Shown here in pieces: positions 20,954 to 30,617 of a stretch of DNA of 64,000 nt. Within the stretch, counting starts at the first letter, position 1. Each line of letters opens with the position of its first letter. The notes beneath the pieces are model-generated. The model made no database searches. It saw only the letters and a program-made list of their open reading frames with translations, and had not been told where the DNA came from. The position numbers and the translations under genes are program-made. The DNA comes from Escherichia coli (lineage in GTDB: Bacteria > Pseudomonadota > Gammaproteobacteria > Enterobacterales > Enterobacteriaceae): assembly GCA_021307345.1 (NCBI GenBank), contig CP089930.1, positions 1,550,001-1,614,000 of the forward strand, written 5' to 3'.

Positions 20954-21751
20954 TTACATAGTCAGGGTGTCGACGACACCGCCATCGACGCGCAGGGCTG
21001 CCCCTGTGGTTGCCGAGGAAAGTGGTGACGCGAGATAAACCGCCAGATTCGCCACTTCTTCCACATCCGCCGCACGCTGGATGATGGAGCTCGGACGCGA
21101 GGTTTTAACAAACTCATCGGCCTGTTCACGCGCACTGCGTCCCGACTGTGCAGCGGCATCCGCCAGCATCTCTTTCAGGCCATCGGTAAAGGTTGGCCCT
21201 GGCAGAATGGCGTTGACGGTCACACCGGTTCCCGCCAGTCGTTTCGCCAGACCATGAGAGACCGCCAGATTCGCGGCTTTGGTGACGCCGTAGTTGATCA
21301 TGTCGCCAGGGATTGCCACGCCGGATTCAGACGAGACAAAGATAATCCGCCCCCAGCCCTGTTCCGTCATGCCTGGCGCATAGTGACGCGCCAGACGAAC
21401 GCCGGAGAGGACGTTGACGTTATAGAAGTGCATCCACTCATCATCCGGAACGCTAAAGAAATCTTTATCGTTAAAAATACCCAGATTATTGACCAGCACA
21501 TCAGCCGTTGGGACTGCAGCGATCAGCGCAGCCACGCCGTCTTCGGTGCTGAGATCGGCCACCACGCCGCGCAGTGACGCTGTGGGAGTTTGTGCCGCAA
21601 TCGCAGCCATGGCGTCATCAACGCCGCTCTGTTTACGGCCGACGACAACCACCGTTGCGCCTGCTTTTGCCAGTCCGGCGGCGATACCCTGCCCAATGCC
21701 GGAGGTTGAGCCGCTGACCACCGCGACTTTACCTGTCAGATCCAGTTTCAT
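20954..21751 (-). CDS. Short-chain dehydrogenase/reductase
   Basis: 265 residues. Rossmann motif SGSTSGIGQG at residues 13-22 (GxxxGxG), NNLG segment near residue 90, catalytic Ser in FVSSESG and the Tyr-x-x-x-Lys pair in NYGVTKAA, and C-terminal LRVDGGVVDTLTM. Classical SDR, NAD(P)H-dependent, cytoplasmic. The start at 21751 (MKLDLTGK) is chosen because the preceding in-frame region is not SDR-like. Second gene of the cluster, 19 bases after the aldo-keto reductase. Substrate not determinable. Confidence 0.88.
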   Translation of the reverse strand: MKLDLTGKVAVVSGSTSGIGQGIAAGLAKAGATVVVVGRKQSGVDDAMAAIAAQTPTASLRGVVADLSTEDGVAALIAAVPTADVLVNNLGIFNDKDFFSVPDDEWMHFYNVNVLSGVRLARHYAPGMTEQGWGRIIFVSSESGVAIPGDMINYGVTKAANLAVSHGLAKRLAGTGVTVNAILPGPTFTDGLKEMLADAAAQSGRSAREQADEFVKTSRPSSIIQRAADVEEVANLAVYLASPLSSATTGAALRVDGGVVDTLTM

Positions 21752-21770
21752 CGTTTTCTCACCAGGTTGA

Positions 21771-22781
21771 TTAACGGGTCGGCAGCGGAGCGTTTTCCGC
21801 AACCAGATTTTGACGGCGCATTTCTGCCCAGAATTCAGCCGGAACAGGCGCATTCAGTGCAGCCAGATCTTCTGCCATACGGCCAGGACGGCTGGAGCCA
21901 GGAATAACCGCCGCAACGGCCGGGTTTGCCAGCGCGAACTGCAGCGCAGCTGCTTTAACGTTCACATTGAAACGTGTGGCAATGGCGTTAATTTGCGCCA
22001 CTTTCTGCTGAATGGCCGCAGAGGCTTTCTGATATTCAAAGTGCTCGCCGCCTGCCAGTACGCCAGAGCTGTACGGACCACCCACAACGATATCCACATT
22101 CTGTTCCAGTGCTTCTGGCATCAGGCGTTGCAGCGCACGTTCGTGATCAAGCAGGGAATAACGCCCCGCCAGCAGGAACGCATCTGGCTTCGGTTCGTCC
22201 AGCGCCAGCGTCAGTTCGCAAGGTTCGACGCGGTTCACACCCAGTCCCCAGGCTTTAATCACACCTTCGTCACGCAAACGTGTCAGCGCACGAAACGCAC
22301 CGGTACGGGCAATGTTGAACTGCTCCAGCCAGCTGTCACCGTAGAAGTCCTGCGCCGGGTCGTGGATCCAGACAATATCCAGACGGTCTGTTTTCAGGCG
22401 TTTCAGGCTGTCTTCAATCGAGCGCAGCGTGGCGTCAGCGGAGTAGTCATTCAGAATTTTGTTTTTCAGGCCGTGTTCGAACAGGCCACCTTTTTCACCG
22501 AAATCACGTTTTGCCGGATCTTCCATTTCGTCCAGCATGATGCGGCCGACTTTGCTGCTCAGAACGTATTCATCGCGTGGATACTGAGACAGCGCTTCAC
22601 CCATGCGGATTTCAGAAAGGCCAGAGCCGTACAGCGGCGCGGTATCGAAGTAACGCACGCCCAGGTTCCAGGCTTCGCTCACGGTGGCGTGGGCCTCTTC
22701 TTCCGGAATGGCACGGAACATGTTGCCGAGCGGTGCGCCGCCTAAGCCAATTTTGCCGGGAAGTAAATTTTTGATGCTCAT
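21771..22781 (-). CDS. Aldo/keto reductase (D-threo-aldose/pyridoxal dehydrogenase-like)
   Basis: 336-residue TIM-barrel oxidoreductase. Catalytic tetrad visible: Asp46 and Tyr51 (FDTAPLYGSG), Lys77 (SSKVG) and the His of WIHDP near residue 140; cofactor-binding VIPGSSRPGRMAED near the C-terminus. Resembles the AKR branch containing fucose/D-threo-aldose 1-dehydrogenase and pyridoxal 4-dehydrogenase. First gene of the minus-strand cluster, divergent from a LysR regulator with a 133-base shared promoter region. Confidence 0.87.
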   Translation of the reverse strand: MSIKNLLPGKIGLGGAPLGNMFRAIPEEEAHATVSEAWNLGVRYFDTAPLYGSGLSEIRMGEALSQYPRDEYVLSSKVGRIMLDEMEDPAKRDFGEKGGLFEHGLKNKILNDYSADATLRSIEDSLKRLKTDRLDIVWIHDPAQDFYGDSWLEQFNIARTGAFRALTRLRDEGVIKAWGLGVNRVEPCELTLALDEPKPDAFLLAGRYSLLDHERALQRLMPEALEQNVDIVVGGPYSSGVLAGGEHFEYQKASAAIQQKVAQINAIATRFNVNVKAAALQFALANPAVAAVIPGSSRPGRMAEDLAALNAPVPAEFWAEMRRQNLVAENAPLPTR

Positions 22782-22890
22782 AAGATGTCCTCAATTATTC
22801 GGTTTGGGTTCGGGCGTTTTTTTGCTATCGCCCTGTGACGTGGATCACATTACCTTGCGAGGTTGTGACTTGATAGGACATAATTAGTCT

Positions 22891-22900
22891 GACTTAAGTC
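22891..22900. promoter_or_regulatory. Palindrome in the AKR/LysR divergent promoter
   Basis: GACTTAAGTC, a perfect 10-base palindrome 14 bases before the LysR start codon. A related half-site, GACTTGATAGGAC, lies at 22867-22879. LysR regulators bind T-N11-A dyads in such divergent spacers, so this is a candidate operator for autoregulation and control of the reductase cluster. Confidence 0.45.
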
Positions 22901-22914
22901 CTTTGAGGTCTAAC

Positions 22915-23802
22915 ATGATTGATTTACGCCAACTGAAGTACTTCGTGGTGGTCGCAGAAGAAGAGCACGTGGGACGCGCAGCCGAGCGATTACATATCTC
23001 GCAATCACCGCTGAGCCGCCAGATTGCACAACTGGAAGAACGGCTGGGACTGATGCTGTTTGAGCGTAATCAGCAGCGCATTCGCCTGACCGCTGATGGA
23101 CAGACATTCCTTGCTGAAACACGTTCGTTGCTGACACACGCCAACCGTCTGGAGTCGTTAGGCAAACGCCTGGGGCGTGGTGAAGATGGTGGCTTGTGTA
23201 TTGGCTATATTGAAAACGCCATGCATTCCGGTGTGCTTTCTACGGCGCTACGTACGTTACGTGTATCGCGTCCGAATGTGCATATCGCTCTTTACAGCCA
23301 ACCACCAGCTACCCAGATTGAAGGCCTGCGCCAGCGCAGTCTCGATTTTTCTCTGGTCGATACGCCGCCCGCCGACAGCGAGCAGGATCTGGAATATATT
23401 CAGGTTCTGGATGATCGAATGTTGTTGGCCTTACCGCAAAATCATCCTCTGGCGCAGGAGGAAAACCTTGTCGCATCGCAACTTGGCGATGAGCAGTGGA
23501 TTGCGGTGATTCATAACGACGATGCGCATTCTCGCGATCATTTTGTCGCAGCCTGTGTTAACGCTGGGTTTAATCCTGATATTCGCCTGGAAGCGGGTGA
23601 ACCACTCACGGCATTAGGTCTGGTCGCTGCGGGATTAGGTCTGGCCTTAATTCAACATAGTCTGCGTCATAATGCGCCGGAAGGAGTGGTATTACGTGAA
23701 TTGCCGTGGATGAATTATTCAACGCAATTATGGGCAGCATGGCATAAAGCCAACCAACGTCCGCTGGTTTCCCATTTCCGCCAGATTCTGCGCGGTGAAT
23801 AA
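22915..23802 (+). CDS. LysR-type transcriptional regulator
   Basis: 295 residues: winged HTH at residues 1-60 (LRQLKYFVVVAEEEHVGRAAERLHISQSPLSRQI), linker helix and a type-2 periplasmic-binding-like effector domain, ending in FRQILRGE. ATG at 22915 has a GAGG seven bases upstream. Divergent from the AKR-SDR-SRPBCC-DUF1471-OYE cluster and probably its activator. Effector unknown; by analogy a substrate or toxic carbonyl compound of the reductases. Confidence 0.88.
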   Translation: MIDLRQLKYFVVVAEEEHVGRAAERLHISQSPLSRQIAQLEERLGLMLFERNQQRIRLTADGQTFLAETRSLLTHANRLESLGKRLGRGEDGGLCIGYIENAMHSGVLSTALRTLRVSRPNVHIALYSQPPATQIEGLRQRSLDFSLVDTPPADSEQDLEYIQVLDDRMLLALPQNHPLAQEENLVASQLGDEQWIAVIHNDDAHSRDHFVAACVNAGFNPDIRLEAGEPLTALGLVAAGLGLALIQHSLRHNAPEGVVLRELPWMNYSTQLWAAWHKANQRPLVSHFRQILRGE

Positions 23803-23808
23803 AACATT

Positions 23809-23833
23809 AAGCGGGAACCATTAGTTCCCGCTT
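23809..23833. terminator. Bidirectional terminator between lysR-type gene and yhiN
   Basis: Perfect 10-bp stem (AAGCGGGAAC with GTTCCCGCTT, loop of five) between convergent genes. Confidence 0.65.
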
Positions 23834-23869
23834 CCCGGCCTTGATGTTGATAACGGCGCCGAATTTTTA

Positions 23870-25069
23870 TTATTTATTCACAGCCGCCAAATCCTGCGCA
23901 CAAGCCCACGCACTCGACCATGCCCACTGGAAGTTATAGCCCCCCAGCCAGCCGGTGACGTCCATCACTTCACCAATGAAGTACAGCCCCGGCACTTTGC
24001 GCGCTTCCATTGTCCGTGAAGAGAGTTCGTTGGTGTCCACTCCGCCGAGCGTCACTTCGGCGGTGCGATAGCCTTCAGTGCCGTTAGGTTGTACGCGCCA
24101 GTCGGTCAATGTGGTAATCAGCGCCTGTTGATCACGCACGTTGAGCTGTTTTAGCGAGACATCCGGGATTTGTCCGAGTTGTTGTAACCGTTCAACCAAC
24201 CGTTTCGGCAGATGAACCGCCAGGGTGTTCTTCAGGCTCTGGTTTGGATGTGCGTTACGCTGCTCATTAAGAAAGGCTTCCAGATCGACATCCGGTAGCA
24301 GGTTGATGCTGACAAATTCTCCCGGCTGCCAGTAGCTGGAAATCTGTAATACCGCAGGGCCGGATAAGCCACGATGAGTGAAGAGTAAGTTCTCGCGGAA
24401 TACGGTGCCGTTTTCAGCGGTGATCACCGAAGGCACCGCCACGCCTGCCAGCACCTGTAACTCTTCCAGCAAGGGTTTATGCAGGGTGAATGGCACCAGG
24501 CCAGCGCGGGTGGGCAACACGTTGAGGCCAAATTGTTCGGCAATCTTATAACCGAACGGCGATGCGCCCAGACCAGGCATCGAGAGGCCTCCGGTGGCAA
24601 TGACCAGTTTATCGCAGCCGACGGTCATACCGTTCAGTTCAAGCGTAAACCCCGTTTCATCCTTTGCCACACTCAGCACTTCGCTGCGCAATCTGAAGGT
24701 CACATTACCCTTTTCACACTCATCCACCAGCATGTCGACAATCTGCTGTGCAGAGTCATCACAGAAGAGTTGCCCTAACGTTTTCTCGTGCCAGGCGATG
24801 CCGTGTTTATTTACCAGATCAATGAAATCCCACTGGGTAAAACGCGCGAGTGCAGACTTACAAAAATGCGGATTCTGGCTCAGATAGGCGCCAGGCTCGA
24901 CATAAAGGTTGGTAAAGTTGCAGCGTCCACCGCCAGACATGAGGATTTTGCGCCCCGGTTTTTTACCATTATCAATCAGCAAAACTCTGCGTCCCGCCTG
25001 ACCTGCCAGCGCAGAACAGAACATACCAGCCGCACCAGCGCCTATAATAATGGCATCAAACCTTTCCAC
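23870..25069 (-). CDS. yhiN: HI0933-family flavoprotein YhiN
   Basis: 399-residue FAD/NAD(P)-binding protein of the BaiN/HI0933 family. FAD-binding GAGAAGM begins at residue 10, GRKILMSGGGRCNFTN follows near residue 40, and the C-terminal VTGWLGGYNFQWAWSSAWACAQDL is typical. The last residues (AAVNK) differ slightly from K-12. Enzymatic role in E. coli unclear. Its 3' end is partly duplicated at 11828-11904, across the accessory block. Confidence 0.92.
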   Translation of the reverse strand: MERFDAIIIGAGAAGMFCSALAGQAGRRVLLIDNGKKPGRKILMSGGGRCNFTNLYVEPGAYLSQNPHFCKSALARFTQWDFIDLVNKHGIAWHEKTLGQLFCDDSAQQIVDMLVDECEKGNVTFRLRSEVLSVAKDETGFTLELNGMTVGCDKLVIATGGLSMPGLGASPFGYKIAEQFGLNVLPTRAGLVPFTLHKPLLEELQVLAGVAVPSVITAENGTVFRENLLFTHRGLSGPAVLQISSYWQPGEFVSINLLPDVDLEAFLNEQRNAHPNQSLKNTLAVHLPKRLVERLQQLGQIPDVSLKQLNVRDQQALITTLTDWRVQPNGTEGYRTAEVTLGGVDTNELSSRTMEARKVPGLYFIGEVMDVTGWLGGYNFQWAWSSAWACAQDLAAVNK

Positions 25070-25299
25070 GTTGCGCTCCTCTTAGAAAAAACGGGCGTGA
25101 ATTGTAAAGATTCCTCAGTGGTCGCACCAGCATCAATATTACTTAGGGGAAGTATTTACCTGAATTATATAAGATAATTATTTTTTGAGCAAAAATCATA
25201 CAGGAGGCAAATCAAAAAAATCTATATTTCACTTTGCCCGCGCCGCGAAAGTCACTGATAATGCGCCGCGTTCATGTCCTCAAAATGGCGTAACGTCCT

Positions 25300-26799
25300 A
25301 TGCTACATTTGTTTGCTGGCCTGGATTTGCATACCGGGCTGTTATTATTGCTTGCACTGGCTTTTGTGCTGTTCTACGAAGCCATTAATGGTTTCCATGA
25401 CACAGCCAACGCTGTGGCAACTGTCATCTATACCCGCGCGATGCGTTCTCAGCTCGCCGTGGTTATGGCGGCAGTGTTCAACTTTTTGGGTGTTTTGCTG
25501 GGTGGTCTGAGTGTTGCCTATGCCATTGTGCATATGCTGCCGACAGACTTGCTGCTTAATATGGGATCGTCTCATGGCCTTGCCATGGTGTTCTCTATGT
25601 TGCTGGCGGCGATTATCTGGAACCTGGGTACCTGGTACTTTGGTTTGCCTGCATCCAGCTCTCATACGCTGATTGGCGCAATCATCGGTATTGGTTTAAC
25701 CAATGCGTTGATGACCGGTACGTCAGTGGTGGATGCACTCAATATCCCGAAAGTATTAAGTATTTTCGCATCTCTGATCGTTTCCCCTATTGTCGGCCTG
25801 GTGTTTGCTGGCGGTCTGATTTTCTTGCTGCGTCGCTACTGGAGCGGCACTAAGAAACGCGCCCGTATCCACCTGACCCCAGCGGAGCGTGAAAAGAAAG
25901 ACGGTAAGAAAAAACCGCCGTTCTGGACGCGTATCGCGCTGATCCTTTCCGCTGTCGGCGTGGCGTTTTCTCACGGTGCGAACGATGGTCAGAAAGGCAT
26001 TGGTCTGGTTATGCTGGTGCTGATTGGCGTCGCACCAGCGGGCTTCGTGGTTAATATGAATGCCTCAGGCTACGAAATCACTCGTACCCGTGATGCAATC
26101 AACAACGTGGAAGCTTACTTTGAGCAACACCCTGCACTGCTGAAACAGGCGACCGGTGCTGATCAGTTAGTACCGACTCCGGAAGCAGGCGCAACACAAC
26201 CTGCGGAGTTCCATTGCCATCCGTCAAATACCATTAACGCGCTCAATCGCCTGAAAGGCATGTTGACTGCTGACGTGGAAAGCTACGACAAGCTGTCGCT
26301 TGACCAACGTAGCCAGATGCGCCGCATTATGCTGTGCGTTTCTGACACCATCGACAAAGTGGTGAAAATGCCTGGCGTCACAGCAGATGATCAGCGTCTG
26401 TTGAAGAAACTGAAGTCCGATATGCTGAGTACCATCGAGTACGCTCCGGTGTGGATCATCATGGCGGTCGCGCTGGCATTAGGTATCGGTACGATGATTG
26501 GCTGGCGTCGTGTGGCAACGACTATCGGTGAGAAAATCGGTAAGAAAGGCATGACCTACGCTCAGGGGATGTCTGCCCAGATGACGGCTGCGGTGTCTAT
26601 CGGCCTGGCGAGTTATACCGGGATGCCGGTTTCCACCACTCACGTACTCTCCTCTTCCGTAGCGGGGACGATGGTTGTTGATGGCGGCGGCTTACAGCGT
26701 AAAACAGTAACCAGCATTCTGATGGCGTGGGTGTTTACCCTCCCGGCTGCGATACTGCTCTCCGGCGGGCTGTACTGGATCTCCTTGCAGTTCCTGTAA
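25300..26799 (+). CDS. pitA: Low-affinity phosphate transporter PitA
   Basis: 499-residue inner-membrane symporter taking up phosphate as metal-phosphate with protons. The PHO4 family signature appears twice in inverted topology: [17 protein letters not shown] near residue 32 and [14 protein letters not shown] near residue 227. About ten TM helices, with a large hydrophilic loop at about residues 255-370. Matches E. coli PitA. Followed by a strong terminator. Confidence 0.96.
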   Translation: MLHLFAGLDLHTGLLLLLALAFVLFYEAINGFHDTANAVATVIYTRAMRSQLAVVMAAVFNFLGVLLGGLSVAYAIVHMLPTDLLLNMGSSHGLAMVFSMLLAAIIWNLGTWYFGLPASSSHTLIGAIIGIGLTNALMTGTSVVDALNIPKVLSIFASLIVSPIVGLVFAGGLIFLLRRYWSGTKKRARIHLTPAEREKKDGKKKPPFWTRIALILSAVGVAFSHGANDGQKGIGLVMLVLIGVAPAGFVVNMNASGYEITRTRDAINNVEAYFEQHPALLKQATGADQLVPTPEAGATQPAEFHCHPSNTINALNRLKGMLTADVESYDKLSLDQRSQMRRIMLCVSDTIDKVVKMPGVTADDQRLLKKLKSDMLSTIEYAPVWIIMAVALALGIGTMIGWRRVATTIGEKIGKKGMTYAQGMSAQMTAAVSIGLASYTGMPVSTTHVLSSSVAGTMVVDGGGLQRKTVTSILMAWVFTLPAAILLSGGLYWISLQFL

Positions 26800-26816
26800 T
26801 CGCACGCAGAAAAACG

Positions 26817-26846
26817 AGCGGGTCAGTTTTCTGACCCGCTTTTTTT
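26817..26846 (+). terminator. Rho-independent terminator of pitA
   Basis: Stem AGCGGGTCAG / CTGACCCGCT (10 bp, TTTT loop) followed by six T residues. Also placed to terminate uspB from the other side. Confidence 0.9.
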
Positions 26847-26866
26847 ATGCGTTATTGCTGTGGTAC

Positions 26867-27202
26867 TTAATGCCAGATCATCAATGCAATCAGGCTTACC
26901 ACGACCAGACCACACAATGCGCTGGTCAGAATAAACTGCCGACGCACACGCTCGCAGCGACGAATAAACTCATCATCGTGATGATCGCGATACCTCTGAG
27001 CATAGATATACCAGACGAGACGCACCTGTTTGTTAGGTTGGCCATGTGAGGTAAAAAAGCCCCCTCCATCTACATATTGATAGAGCAATGGATCGCAATT
27101 ACGCAGTACCACTAACAACGCGCGTAGTGATGAGAAATAGCGCGCCATGTTAACAATGCAAACGACACATAAAGCCCAAAATAATGCGACGGTGCTTATC
27201 AT
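26867..27202 (-). CDS. uspB: Universal stress protein B UspB
   Basis: 111-residue inner-membrane protein with TM helices at about residues 5-23 and 91-109 and a basic middle region. Matches E. coli UspB, which is RpoS-dependent and linked to ethanol resistance in stationary phase. Divergent from uspA, 390 bases apart. Confidence 0.95.
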
Positions 27203-27592
27203 ACCTCCTCCCCGGCGACCTGCCCACGGAGTTCCACTCCGGGGCTACCGCTCCCGATACGCTGCCAATCAGTTAACACCAGGTCCTGGAGAAACCGCTT
27301 TTGTCGTGACACACATCCGAGCGGCTCTATAGATAGTGTAGGAGATCAGCTTGTTTTTTTTCCATAAGGTTAACCACTATCAATATATTCATCTCGAAAA
27401 TTTGATTATCTGATTGGTAAGCAAGGCGGATTGACGGATCATCCGGGTCGCTATAAGGTAAGGATGGTCTTAACACTGAATCTTTACGGCTGGGTTAGCC
27501 CCGCGCACGTAGTTCGCAGGACGCGGGTGACGTAACGGCACAAGAAACGCTAGCTGGCCAGTCATCGACAACTTTATGGAAGGAGTAACACT
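27203..27592. promoter_or_regulatory. uspB/uspA divergent promoter region
   Basis: 390 bases with no gene. It must carry the growth-arrest-induced uspA promoter and the RpoS-dependent uspB promoter. I do not assign boxes. Confidence 0.5.
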
Positions 27593-28027
27593 ATGGCTTA
27601 TAAACACATTCTCATCGCGGTCGATCTCTCCCCGGAAAGCAAAGTTCTGGTAGAGAAAGCAGTCTCTATGGCTCGCCCCTACAATGCGAAGGTTTCTCTG
27701 ATCCACGTAGATGTAAACTACTCTGACCTATACACCGGGCTTATTGATGTGAATCTGGGTGATATGCAGAAACGCATCTCCGAAGAGACGCATCACGCGC
27801 TGACCGAGCTCTCTACCAACGCAGGTTACCCAATCACTGAAACCCTGAGCGGCAGCGGCGATCTGGGTCAGGTTCTGGTGGATGCAATCAAGAAATACGA
27901 TATGGATCTGGTTGTTTGTGGTCATCACCAGGACTTCTGGAGCAAACTGATGTCTTCCGCGCGTCAACTTATCAACACCGTTCACGTTGATATGCTGATT
28001 GTTCCGCTGCGCGACGAAGAAGAATAA
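27593..28027 (+). CDS. uspA: Universal stress protein A UspA
   Basis: 144-residue cytoplasmic Usp-fold protein, essentially identical to E. coli UspA. N-terminal [15 protein letters not shown] strand-helix; C-terminal [17 protein letters not shown] lacks the GxxGxxxS ATP-binding loop found in ATP-binding Usps, as expected for this branch. GGAGTAACACT precedes the ATG. Made when growth stops. Confidence 0.97.
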
Positions 28028-28051
28028 TCATCCCCTCCCGACTTGCCCCCG

Positions 28052-28080
28052 ACGCCCGCTTATGCGGGCGTTCTGCTTTT
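28052..28080 (+). terminator. Terminator of uspA
   Basis: Stem ACGCCCGC / GCGGGCGT with TTAT loop, then TTCTGCTTTT. 24 bases after the uspA stop. Confidence 0.85.
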
Positions 28081-28339
28081 GCGCTCTCCTGTTTTCCAGA
28101 TGCGGCCAGCAGGCTCATAGATACCCAAGGCTATCCAAATTTTCAGCATCTCAAAAATCAGAATGTAAAACCATCTCACTTCAAACAACCAGCATGATTA
28201 GCTGGTTACTTTCTGTCGAAATAGTGCATATAACTATTTACCACATCAATATTAAAAATCTTAGACATCTGTAAAATCTTTCGCGTGCAACCACTTACGC
28301 GTTCATACTTTTCAGGATGGTATTGGAAGGTTAATAAAT

Positions 28340-29809
28340 ATGAATACAACAACACCCACTGGGATGCTGCAACAACCTCGCCCATTTTTCATGATCTTTT
28401 TTGTCGAATTATGGGAGCGATTCGGCTACTACGGCGTGCAAGGCGTGCTGGCGGTTTTCTTCGTTAAACAGCTCGGATTCTCACAAGAGCAGGCCTTTGT
28501 TACCTTTGGCGCTTTTGCTGCGCTGGTCTATGGACTTATCTCCATTGGTGGCTATGTCGGCGACCACCTGCTTGGGACTAAACGCACCATTGTTCTTGGG
28601 GCTATTGTGCTGGCGATTGGCTACTTCATGACCGGAATGTCACTACTTAAGCCTGATCTGATTTTCATCGCCCTGGGGACTATTGCCGTCGGTAACGGCT
28701 TGTTTAAAGCCAACCCGGCAAGCCTGCTTTCTAAATGCTATCCACCGAAAGATCCGCGTCTGGATGGTGCTTTCACACTGTTTTACATGTCGATCAATAT
28801 TGGTTCATTGGTGGCGTTGTCGCTGGCACCCGTGATTGCCGATAGATTTGGTTATTCCGTAACCTATAACCTGTGTGGGGCAGGTCTGATTGTCGCGCTA
28901 CTGGTCTACATCGCCTGTCGCGGGATGGTGCAAGATATTGGTTCAGATCCTGACTTCCGACCACTGAACTTCGGCAAACTGTTGTACGTGTTGATTGGCA
29001 GCGTAGTGATGATCTTCGTCTGTGCATGGCTGATGCACAACGTAGAAATCGCCAATCTGGTGCTGATCGCCCTCTCCATCGTCGTCACCATTATCTTCTT
29101 CCGTCAGGCATTCAAGCTGGATAAAACCGGGCGCAATAAAATGTTTGTCGCCTTTGTCCTGATGCTCGAAGCGGTGGTGTTTTACATCCTCTATGCCCAG
29201 ATGCCAACGTCGCTGAACTTCTTTGCCATCAACAACGTACATCATGAAATTCTCGGTTTTTCCATCAACCCGGTCAGCTTCCAGGCGCTTAACCCATTCT
29301 GGGTGGTACTCGCCAGCCCAATACTGGCGGGCATTTACACGCATCTGGGTAACAAAGGCAAGGACCTCTCGATGCCGATGAAATTTACTCTCGGCATGTT
29401 TATGTGCTCGCTGGGATTTCTGACTGCCGCCGCTGCGGGAATGTGGTTTGCTGATGCGCAGGGGCTGACATCGCCGTGGTTTATCGTGCTGGTTTACTTG
29501 TTCCAGAGCCTGGGTGAACTGTTTATTAGCGCCCTGGGTCTGGCGATGGTTGCTGCTCTGGTGCCACAGCATTTGATGGGCTTTATTCTGGGAATGTGGT
29601 TTCTGACGCAGGCTGCCGCGTTCTTGCTCGGCGGCTATGTGGCAACATTTACCGCAGTGCCAGACAACATTACCGATCCGCTTGAGACGTTACCTGTCTA
29701 CACCAACGTGTTTGGTAAGATTGGTCTGGTCACGCTGGGCGTTGCAGTAGTGATGCTGATGATGGTGCCCTGGCTGAAACGAATGATTGAGACGCCGGAA
29801 AGCCATTGA
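28340..29809 (+). CDS. dtpB: Dipeptide/tripeptide permease DtpB
   Basis: 489-residue proton-coupled peptide symporter of the POT/PTR family, major facilitator fold with about 14 TM helices. Family motif [10 protein letters not shown] (ExxERFxYY) lies near residues 24-33, with the proton-coupling and peptide-binding residues; [13 protein letters not shown] motif near residue 70. Matches E. coli YhiP/DtpB. Monocistronic, flanked by terminators. Confidence 0.96.
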   Translation: MNTTTPTGMLQQPRPFFMIFFVELWERFGYYGVQGVLAVFFVKQLGFSQEQAFVTFGAFAALVYGLISIGGYVGDHLLGTKRTIVLGAIVLAIGYFMTGMSLLKPDLIFIALGTIAVGNGLFKANPASLLSKCYPPKDPRLDGAFTLFYMSINIGSLVALSLAPVIADRFGYSVTYNLCGAGLIVALLVYIACRGMVQDIGSDPDFRPLNFGKLLYVLIGSVVMIFVCAWLMHNVEIANLVLIALSIVVTIIFFRQAFKLDKTGRNKMFVAFVLMLEAVVFYILYAQMPTSLNFFAINNVHHEILGFSINPVSFQALNPFWVVLASPILAGIYTHLGNKGKDLSMPMKFTLGMFMCSLGFLTAAAAGMWFADAQGLTSPWFIVLVYLFQSLGELFISALGLAMVAALVPQHLMGFILGMWFLTQAAAFLLGGYVATFTAVPDNITDPLETLPVYTNVFGKIGLVTLGVAVVMLMMVPWLKRMIETPESH

Positions 29810-29822
29810 TGATTCTTGCAGA

Positions 29823-29852
29823 AAAACGGGTAGCTATAACGCTACCCGTTTT
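29823..29852. terminator. Bidirectional terminator between dtpB and rsmJ
   Basis: Perfect 12-bp stem AAAACGGGTAGC / GCTACCCGTTTT with a TATAAC loop; both strands give T-rich exits. The genes converge. Confidence 0.9.
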
Positions 29853-29857
29853 CACTT

Positions 29858-30610
29858 TTACACCGGCGTTCCGGCATAAATATCAAAGCGATGCCCTTTG
29901 GTGACAACCGCGTTCGGTGTGGCAATGTTTGCCAGCGGCGGCGCGTAGTCCGGGCGCTTTACCACCACACGTTTGGTCGCCAGTTGCCGCGCAGGCTCCA
30001 GCAACCCATCGGCATCGAGATCCGGCCCCACCAGCGACTGAAACACTCGCATCTCTTTCTTCACCAGCGCGCTTTTCTGCTTATGTGGGAACATCGGGTC
30101 AAGATAGACCACTTGCGGGCGCGGAGTAATATCGGTCAGCGCCGTCAAACTGGAAGCGTGAATCAACTGCAACCGTTCCTGCAACCAGCCACCAATTTCC
30201 TCATCGGCATAGCCACGCGCCAGGCCATCGTCGAGCAGCGCGGCAACTACCGGATTACGCTCCAGCATCCGTACACGACAACCGACAGAAGCCAGCACGA
30301 AGGCATCACGACCTAATCCTGCGGTCGCATCGACGACATCCGGCAGATAATCGCCCTTAATGCCCACCGCTTTTGCTACCGCTTCGCCACGACCACCGCC
30401 GAATTTGCGTCGGTGCGCCATTGCCCCGCCGACAAAATCAACGAAAATGCCGCCGAGTTTCGGCTCATCACGCTTACGCAGTTCCAGATGCTCTGGCGTT
30501 AACACCAAGGCCATCAGATTGTCTTCATCGTGCTCCAGCCCCCAGCGGGTCGCCAGAACAGATAAGGCGCCGTCTCCGGCGCCCGATTCATCAATTAAGC
30601 AGATTTTCAC
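29858..30610 (-). CDS. rsmJ: 16S rRNA m2G1516 methyltransferase RsmJ
   Basis: 250-residue SAM-dependent methyltransferase acting on guanine 1516 of 16S rRNA. SAM-binding [15 protein letters not shown] near residue 107, acidic MLERNP after it, and the YLDPMFPHK catalytic motif near residue 170. The start is GTG at 30610 (VKICLIDES), matching the E. coli protein; the open frame runs further upstream into prlC but that part is not conserved. Seven bases separate it from the prlC stop, so it is co-transcribed. Confidence 0.94.
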   Translation of the reverse strand: MKICLIDESGAGDGALSVLATRWGLEHDEDNLMALVLTPEHLELRKRDEPKLGGIFVDFVGGAMAHRRKFGGGRGEAVAKAVGIKGDYLPDVVDATAGLGRDAFVLASVGCRVRMLERNPVVAALLDDGLARGYADEEIGGWLQERLQLIHASSLTALTDITPRPQVVYLDPMFPHKQKSALVKKEMRVFQSLVGPDLDADGLLEPARQLATKRVVVKRPDYAPPLANIATPNAVVTKGHRFDIYAGTPV

Positions 30611-30617
30611 TGAATGA

